From positions 1 through 9,991 of the forward strand of contig JASHYG010000322.1 in the NCBI GenBank assembly GCA_030043215.1: a stretch of DNA of 9,991 bases, written 5' to 3'. The first letter of the stretch is position 1. The number at the start of each line of letters is the position of its first letter. This document shows, in pieces, positions 6,082 to 9,991 of the stretch. The stretch comes from Gammaproteobacteria bacterium (GTDB taxonomy: Bacteria; Pseudomonadota; Gammaproteobacteria; Steroidobacterales; Steroidobacteraceae). A program made the position numbers and the translations under genes. The notes beneath the pieces were generated by a model. That model made no database searches. It worked only from the letters and a program-made list of their open reading frames with translations, and had not been told where the DNA came from.

Positions 6082-7401
6082 ATGAGGTCGATCCGCACGC
6101 GCCTGCTCGCCGGCCTGCTCGCGTTGGTCGCCGTGACGGCCATCTGCGCGAGCGTGATCACCTACCCCCGCATGCTCGCTGAGACCTCGACGCTGCTCGA
6201 CTATCAGCTGCGCCAGATGGCCCTCTCCTTGCGCGACCAGGCCGCGCTGGGGCCGGGCGCGCAGCTGCCCTCCACTCCGAGCGGGTCCGACTACATCGTG
6301 CAGATCTGGGACCCCTTCGGCACCGTGCATTACATCTCCTCTCGCCCCGGACTGCCGGTCATTCCCCGCGCGATCCTCGGCTATGCGGACATGACGCTCG
6401 CCGGCGAGCGCTGGCGCGTGTACAGCCTCGACACCGTGTGGGGCGTCATCCAGATCGCACAGCCCTGGAGCGTGCGAGATCGCCTGGCGCGCGATGCCGC
6501 CCTGCGTGTGCTGGCGCCGATGCTGCTGATCCTGTTCGCCATGGCCGCCGGCGTGGTCTGGATCGTGGGGCGGGGCCTTGCGCCGCTCAGGAAGCTCGCC
6601 GCGGAGGTGCAGCGGCGCGACGCGAGGAGTCTCGAGCCCATTGCGGCGCCCCACCTGCCTCAGGAGGCCGCCCCGCTCATCGAGGAGCTCAACCGGTTGC
6701 TCGCGCGGCTGTCTGCAGCGTTCGACAAGCAACGAGCCTTCGTCGCGGACGCCGCTCACGAGCTGCGCTCTCCCCTCACCGCCTTGTCGCTGCAGCTGCA
6801 GCTGCTCGACCGCGCGCGCGACGAGGCGGCCCGTGGGGAGGCGCGCGCGAAGCTCGGTGCTGCGGTAGACCGCTCGGTCCACCTCGCGAGCCAGCTGCTC
6901 ACGCTCGCGCGCAACGAGCCCGAGGGCGCGCCGGTCCAGCTTCACCGGACCCCCCTCGAGTCGAGCGCCCGCGCGGGCATCGCCGACGTGCACGCGCTCG
7001 CCACCGAGCGCGGAGTCGACTTGAGCCTCGAGGCGAGCTCGGTCGAGGTGACCGGCGATCCCGATGCGCTCAGGATCCTGGTGCGCAATCTCGTGGACAA
7101 CGCAGTCCGCTACGCGCCGCAGGGCAGCCGGGTACTGGTGCAGATCCGAGCGACGGCCGAGGGTCCCGGCGGCGCGGCGGTGCTCGAGGTGGAGGACACC
7201 GGGCCCGGGATCCCGGCGGCCGAGCGCGAGCATGCCTTCCAGCGCTTCGTTCGCCGGCCGGACGCCGCGGACGGAGGCACCGGCCTCGGGCTCGCCATCG
7301 TGAAGGCCATTGCGGATCGGCACGGTGCCCGCGTGAGCCTCGACGACGTGCAGCCTCACGGGCTGCGCGTCACCGTCCGCTTCCCGCCCGCGGGGCCTTA
7401 A
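6082..7401 (+). CDS. Two-component sensor histidine kinase, QseC/PmrB-like
   Basis: The 439-residue inner-membrane kinase senses an envelope signal and phosphorylates the regulator encoded just upstream. Transmembrane helix 1 (about 8-26) and helix 2 (about 143-163) bracket a periplasmic sensor of about 110 residues. Its opening YPRMLAETSTLLDYQLRQMA resembles the N-terminal domain of QseC/TctE-type kinases. A linker or HAMP-like region (164-217) leads to the HisKA domain, with phospho-acceptor H226 in DAAHELRSPL. The ATPase domain has the N box (N336, N340 in RNLVDNAVRYA), the G1 box D372-TGPGIP and the G2 box GGTGLGLA (398-405). All catalytic motifs are intact. The ATG at 6082 is preferred, with a GAGG 12 bases upstream; a TTG at 6064 overlapping the regulator's stop codon would add six residues. 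The stop codon lies inside the first half-site of the PmrA-type box. Confidence 0.93.
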   Translation: MRSIRTRLLAGLLALVAVTAICASVITYPRMLAETSTLLDYQLRQMALSLRDQAALGPGAQLPSTPSGSDYIVQIWDPFGTVHYISSRPGLPVIPRAILGYADMTLAGERWRVYSLDTVWGVIQIAQPWSVRDRLARDAALRVLAPMLLILFAMAAGVVWIVGRGLAPLRKLAAEVQRRDARSLEPIAAPHLPQEAAPLIEELNRLLARLSAAFDKQRAFVADAAHELRSPLTALSLQLQLLDRARDEAARGEARAKLGAAVDRSVHLASQLLTLARNEPEGAPVQLHRTPLESSARAGIADVHALATERGVDLSLEASSVEVTGDPDALRILVRNLVDNAVRYAPQGSRVLVQIRATAEGPGGAAVLEVEDTGPGIPAAEREHAFQRFVRRPDAADGGTGLGLAIVKAIADRHGARVSLDDVQPHGLRVTVRFPPAGP

Positions 7402-7413
7402 GGCTGCCTTAAG
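7397..7413. promoter_or_regulatory. PmrA-type box, CTTAAG-N5-CTTAAG, in front of the protease gene
   Basis: CTTAAG at 7397-7402 and CTTAAG at 7408-7413 are separated by GCTGC, exactly the YTTAAK-N5-YTTAAK pattern described for PmrA/BasR regulators. The 11-bp centre-to-centre distance fits a tandem dimer of an OmpR-family protein. The first half overlaps the TAA stop of the sensor kinase, and the second half ends 46 bp before the protease ATG. I saw no other TTAA pair in this GC-rich window. A second half-site serving as a -35 region, as in PmrA-activated promoters, would put the -10 near 7431-7439, where no good hexamer is visible. Confidence 0.7.
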
Positions 7414-7446
7414 CCGCGGCACGCAAGCTGCCTGGCATCGGTACCC

Positions 7447-7452
7447 GGAGGT
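7447..7452 (+). promoter_or_regulatory. Strong ribosome-binding site of the protease gene
   Basis: GGAGGT lies 7 bases before the ATG at 7460 and is the best Shine-Dalgarno sequence in the window. It fixes the protease start and suggests efficient translation. Confidence 0.75.
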
Positions 7453-7459
7453 ATTCGCC

Positions 7460-8946
7460 ATGCAGCTCAAGAACACGACTCTCGTCCTCACCGCAAGCGG
7501 GCTGCTTGCCTGCGGCGCGGCGGCCGGATGGCTGGCACCCGCATTGCTCAGCTCGGCGAGCGCGGCGACGGCCGAGGCGCCTGCTCAGTCTCCCACCGCG
7601 TCCGCTCCGATCCCGCTCGCGTATGCGCCCAATTACACGGCGATCGTCGCTCAGAACCGGGCGGCGGTCGTCAGCATCACCACCCAGAGCGTCGAGCGCC
7701 CCTCCGACCAGGACCAGGGGCAGGACCAGGGCCAGGGCCAGAGCCCGTTCGGGGACAACTCGCCCTTCGGCGACGACCCATTCTTCCGGTTCTTCCGCGA
7801 GCTGCCCGTGCCGCAGAACGTGCCCGTGCAGAGTCTCGGATCGGGCTTCATCGTACGCCCGGACGGTGTGATCCTCACGAACGCGCACGTGGTGCGCAAC
7901 GCGACGCACGTGACCGTGAAGCTCGCGAACAATCGCGAGTACCGCGCGAAGGTCGTCGGGCTCGACATCCCGACCGATGTCGCGGTTCTCAAGATCGACG
8001 CTCGCAATCTCCCGACGGTGCGGCTCGGCAACTCGACGAACCTGCAAGTGGGCAACTACGTGCTGGCCCTCGGCGCCCCGTACGGCCTCGAGGAGAGCGC
8101 GACCGCCGGAATCGTCAGCGCGATCGGCCCTCGCTGCCGGACAACTCCTATGTACCGTTCATCCAGACGGACGTGGCCGTCAACCCCGGCAACTCGGGAG
8201 GGCCGCTGTTCGATGAGCACGGGAGCGTCGTCGGCATCAACTCGCAGATCTACAGCAACACCGGCGGGTTCGAGGGCGTCTCGTTCGCCATCCCGATCAA
8301 CGTCGCCGCGAGCATCGAGCAGCAGCTCCTCGCTCACGGAAAAGTGGAGCATGCGAGGCTCGGCGTCGACGTCCAGACGGTGAATCAGGCGCTCGCGGGA
8401 TCGTTCAAGCTCAACGCTCCGGCCGGCGCGCTCGTTTCCAAAGTCGAGCCGGCGAGCGCCGCGGAGCGGGCGGGCATCAAGCCCGGCGATGTGATCCTCA
8501 AATTCAACGGCAACGCGGTGACGGACTCCGGATCGCTCGCCGCAGCGGTCGGCATGTCGGAGCCGGGCTCGCCGGCGAAGCTCGAGATCTGGCGCGACGG
8601 CAAGGCGCTCACGCTCGACGTGACGCTCGGCAATGCGGCGCAGGCGGGCGAGCTGCAGGCGAGCAATACCGACAACGGCCGCGGAAGGCTGGGACTCGCA
8701 GTCCGTCCGCTGACGCCCGATGAGCGGCAGCAGGCGGGCGTGCCATCGGGACTGCTCGTCGAGCGCTCGACCGGTCCGGCCGCGGATGCCGGCATCCAGC
8801 CGGGAGACATCGTGCTATCGGCCGACGGTGTGCCTGTCACGAGCGCGGACCAGCTGCGCCGAGTGGTCGGCAGCCACAAGAGCGCCATCGCGCTGCTCGT
8901 GCAGCACGGAGACCAGAGGATCTTCGTGCCGGTGCAGATCGGCTGA
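7460..8946 (+). pseudogene. degP: Do/HtrA (DegP-like) periplasmic serine protease, frame broken by a 1-base loss
   Basis: The gene encodes a periplasmic protease/chaperone that degrades misfolded envelope proteins. Its first frame (7460 to a stop at 8383) gives an N-terminal signal or anchor (about 4-36), a Gln-rich linker (83-94), H143 in TNAHVV and D173 in TDVAVLKID, then turns to nonsense after AIG (residue 223). The matching continuation, SLPDNSYVPFIQTDVAVN, lies in the next frame from 8131 and runs to 8946. Family members read IGRSLPDNSYVPF here, which needs one extra G between 8129 and 8130. Restored, the protein would be 495 residues, the usual Do-family size, with catalytic Ser at 246 in NPGNSGGP, a first PDZ domain (about 285-385) and a second (about 405-493). 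As written, the product is 307 residues and lacks Ser and both PDZ domains. No other damage is seen, so this is a very recent mutation or a sequencing error. The PmrA-type box upstream suggests control by the neighbouring two-component system. Confidence 0.88.
7706..7741 (+). repeat. Degenerate CAGGGC/CAGGAC hexamer run in the protease gene
   Basis: The codons for residues 83-94 alternate Asp/Gly with Gln (DQDQGQDQGQGQ), built from six hexamers of the form GACCAG, GGGCAG or GGCCAG. The run is followed by two SPFGD copies (95-105). It falls in the loop between the first strands and the catalytic His that is variable among Do proteases, so its length is probably free to change by slippage. Confidence 0.7.
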
Positions 8947-8962
8947 GTCCCGCGGCAGACCC

Positions 8963-9991
8963 TCAGTGTCCCGGCAGGCCGAAGGCTAGGAGCACGTTGC
9001 CCGGACTTCCCATCAGGCCGCCGTTTCCGCAATTGAGATAGAGCATGCCGCCCGCGACGATGGGACCCGGTCCATCCATCGCGCCGCCGTGCCCCGGCAC
9101 GCCGTTCACCGTCTTGAACGGGCGATTGCAGTCATACGTCCAGAGAATTCTGCCGTCGCGGGTGGAATAGGCTCGCAACGCTCCGTCGAGCGCTCCGCTC
9201 AGCACCGCGCCGGGAATCGCCGTGAGCGCCGCGCCCTGTCCGACGCTGCAACCGAGACGCCCGCCGCAGAGCGCCTTCGGCGGCGGCTTTCGCCAGACGG
9301 GCGAGCCGTCGGCGAGCCTCACGGCTCTCATGCCGCCGGGAGTTGGCGTCAGCTGATCCGCCACGCCGAAATAAGCGACGGTGCCTTCGATCGCCGTGCC
9401 CCACTGCCCTCCGAGGCCGCTGCCGTGGCCGATGCGATACGTCCAGACGATCCGTCCTTCGCGATCCGGATCGAGCGCGAACGCGAGACCGGATTTCTGT
9501 GGCAGCACGAGCAGCTCCCGTGCTCCGACACGCGCGAGCGCGGGTGAGGCCGAGAAGTCGAAGTCCGGCCCGAGCGCCGCGGGACAGGCCGGATTGCTCG
9601 GCGGGTTGTGCGCATCGCACCCCATGACCCAGATGTCCCCCGCGAGCACCTGGCGCGCCCAACGCACGGCGCCCGTACGCAGATCGAGGGCCATCACGGC
9701 GTCCGTGGTCGGTTGCGGCGGACCCGCGTAGCCGTTGCCGGTCGCGACGTAGATGAGGCCGCGCTTCGGATCGATCGTCGGCGCGGACCAGATTCCCCCT
9801 CCGGCGGGGCCGTACATCTCGACCCCATCCTTGCTCTTCGCGCGGACCCGGGTTGGGGCAACAGTGTAGGTCTTCCAGATGACCCGGCCCGTGCTCGCAT
9901 CGAGCGCCGAGATGCTGCCGCGGAACGTGCAACACGCGTAATCGCCGCTCGTCGCGCGGCTTTCCTCGCCGATTCCCTGCACCGGGACGTA
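8963..9991 (-). CDS. PQQ-propeller protein, polyvinyl-alcohol-dehydrogenase-like, C-terminal part (runs off right edge)
   Basis: The last 342 codons are visible and the N-terminus lies beyond the window; the frame is open to the right edge (YVPVQGIGEES). Repeated propeller motifs of the form A-x-D-x2-T-G-x3-W typical of quinoproteins are present: ISALDASTGRVIWKTY, VMALDLRTGAVRWARQ, FALDPDREGRIVWTY, MRAVRLADGSPVWRKP and LRAYSTRDGRILWTYDC. YACCTFRGS, GPAGGGIWSAPTIDPKRGLIYVATGN and GPDFDFSASP match my recollection of polyvinyl-alcohol-dehydrogenase-like proteins, which are periplasmic PQQ-dependent oxidases of secondary alcohols. The adjacent cysteines in ACCTF may form the vicinal disulfide seen in PQQ alcohol dehydrogenases. 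No CxxCH haem motif occurs in the visible part. A non-catalytic BamB-like propeller is less likely given these motifs. The actual substrate is unknown. The stop is 16 bases from the stop of the convergent protease gene. Confidence 0.82.
   Translation of the reverse strand, partial: YVPVQGIGEESRATSGDYACCTFRGSISALDASTGRVIWKTYTVAPTRVRAKSKDGVEMYGPAGGGIWSAPTIDPKRGLIYVATGNGYAGPPQPTTDAVMALDLRTGAVRWARQVLAGDIWVMGCDAHNPPSNPACPAALGPDFDFSASPALARVGARELLVLPQKSGLAFALDPDREGRIVWTYRIGHGSGLGGQWGTAIEGTVAYFGVADQLTPTPGGMRAVRLADGSPVWRKPPPKALCGGRLGCSVGQGAALTAIPGAVLSGALDGALRAYSTRDGRILWTYDCNRPFKTVNGVPGHGGAMDGPGPIVAGGMLYLNCGNGGLMGSPGNVLLAFGLPGH

Noticed and set aside
7499..7516. LLAC near the protease N-terminus as a lipoprotein box
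   Set aside because: The -2 position is Leu and the hydrophobic stretch continues well past the Cys, so an ordinary signal peptide or membrane anchor is the simpler reading.
8126..8134. Programmed -1 frameshifting in the HtrA gene
   Set aside because: A -1 slip would restore the frame, but GGCCCTCGC is not a canonical slippery heptamer and I see no stimulatory hairpin or internal Shine-Dalgarno at the right distance. HtrA proteases are not known to use recoding.

Overview
The window is GC-rich, compactly coded DNA with Gram-negative envelope genes: an exported class C penicillin-binding protein, a periplasmic Do/HtrA protease, a quinoprotein-like propeller and a PmrA/QseB-type two-component system. 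The HDOD signalling protein and the regulator type suggest a proteobacterium, most likely a gammaproteobacterium. That placement is inference; no rRNA or other phylogenetic marker is present.

Layout, left to right. (1) The N-terminus of an MFS transporter leaves the left edge on the minus strand. It is divergent, across about 250 bp, from an EAL-HDOD signalling protein (372-1649, +). (2) A PBP4-type D-Ala-D-Ala carboxypeptidase (minus) converges on that gene with one base between them. (3) Its divergent neighbour (3409-4080, +) is an unrecognised low-complexity Ser/Thr/Gln/Ala protein. It has no Lys, Arg, Cys, Trp or Tyr, carries a His cluster, and is preceded by a sigma-54-like -24/-12 element and two 17-bp direct repeats spaced exactly two helical turns apart. 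(4) Four co-directional genes follow: a secreted seven-repeat kelch-like beta-propeller, an OmpR-family response regulator, its sensor kinase, and a Do/HtrA protease. (5) A PVA-dehydrogenase-like PQQ propeller protein (minus) converges on the protease gene and runs off the right edge.

The most informative non-coding signal is CTTAAG-N5-CTTAAG at 7397-7413. It overlaps the sensor kinase stop codon and lies 46 bp upstream of the protease start. It matches the published PmrA-box pattern (YTTAAK-N5-YTTAAK), and the adjacent regulator has a PmrA/QseB-type DNA-binding domain. The simplest reading is that this system controls the protease directly, giving an envelope-stress module with the propeller protein encoded at the head of the same operon.

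The protease reading frame is broken by an apparent loss of one base near 8129-8130, which separates the His and Asp of the catalytic triad from the Ser and both PDZ domains. The rest of the gene looks intact, so this is either a very recent mutation or a sequence error.
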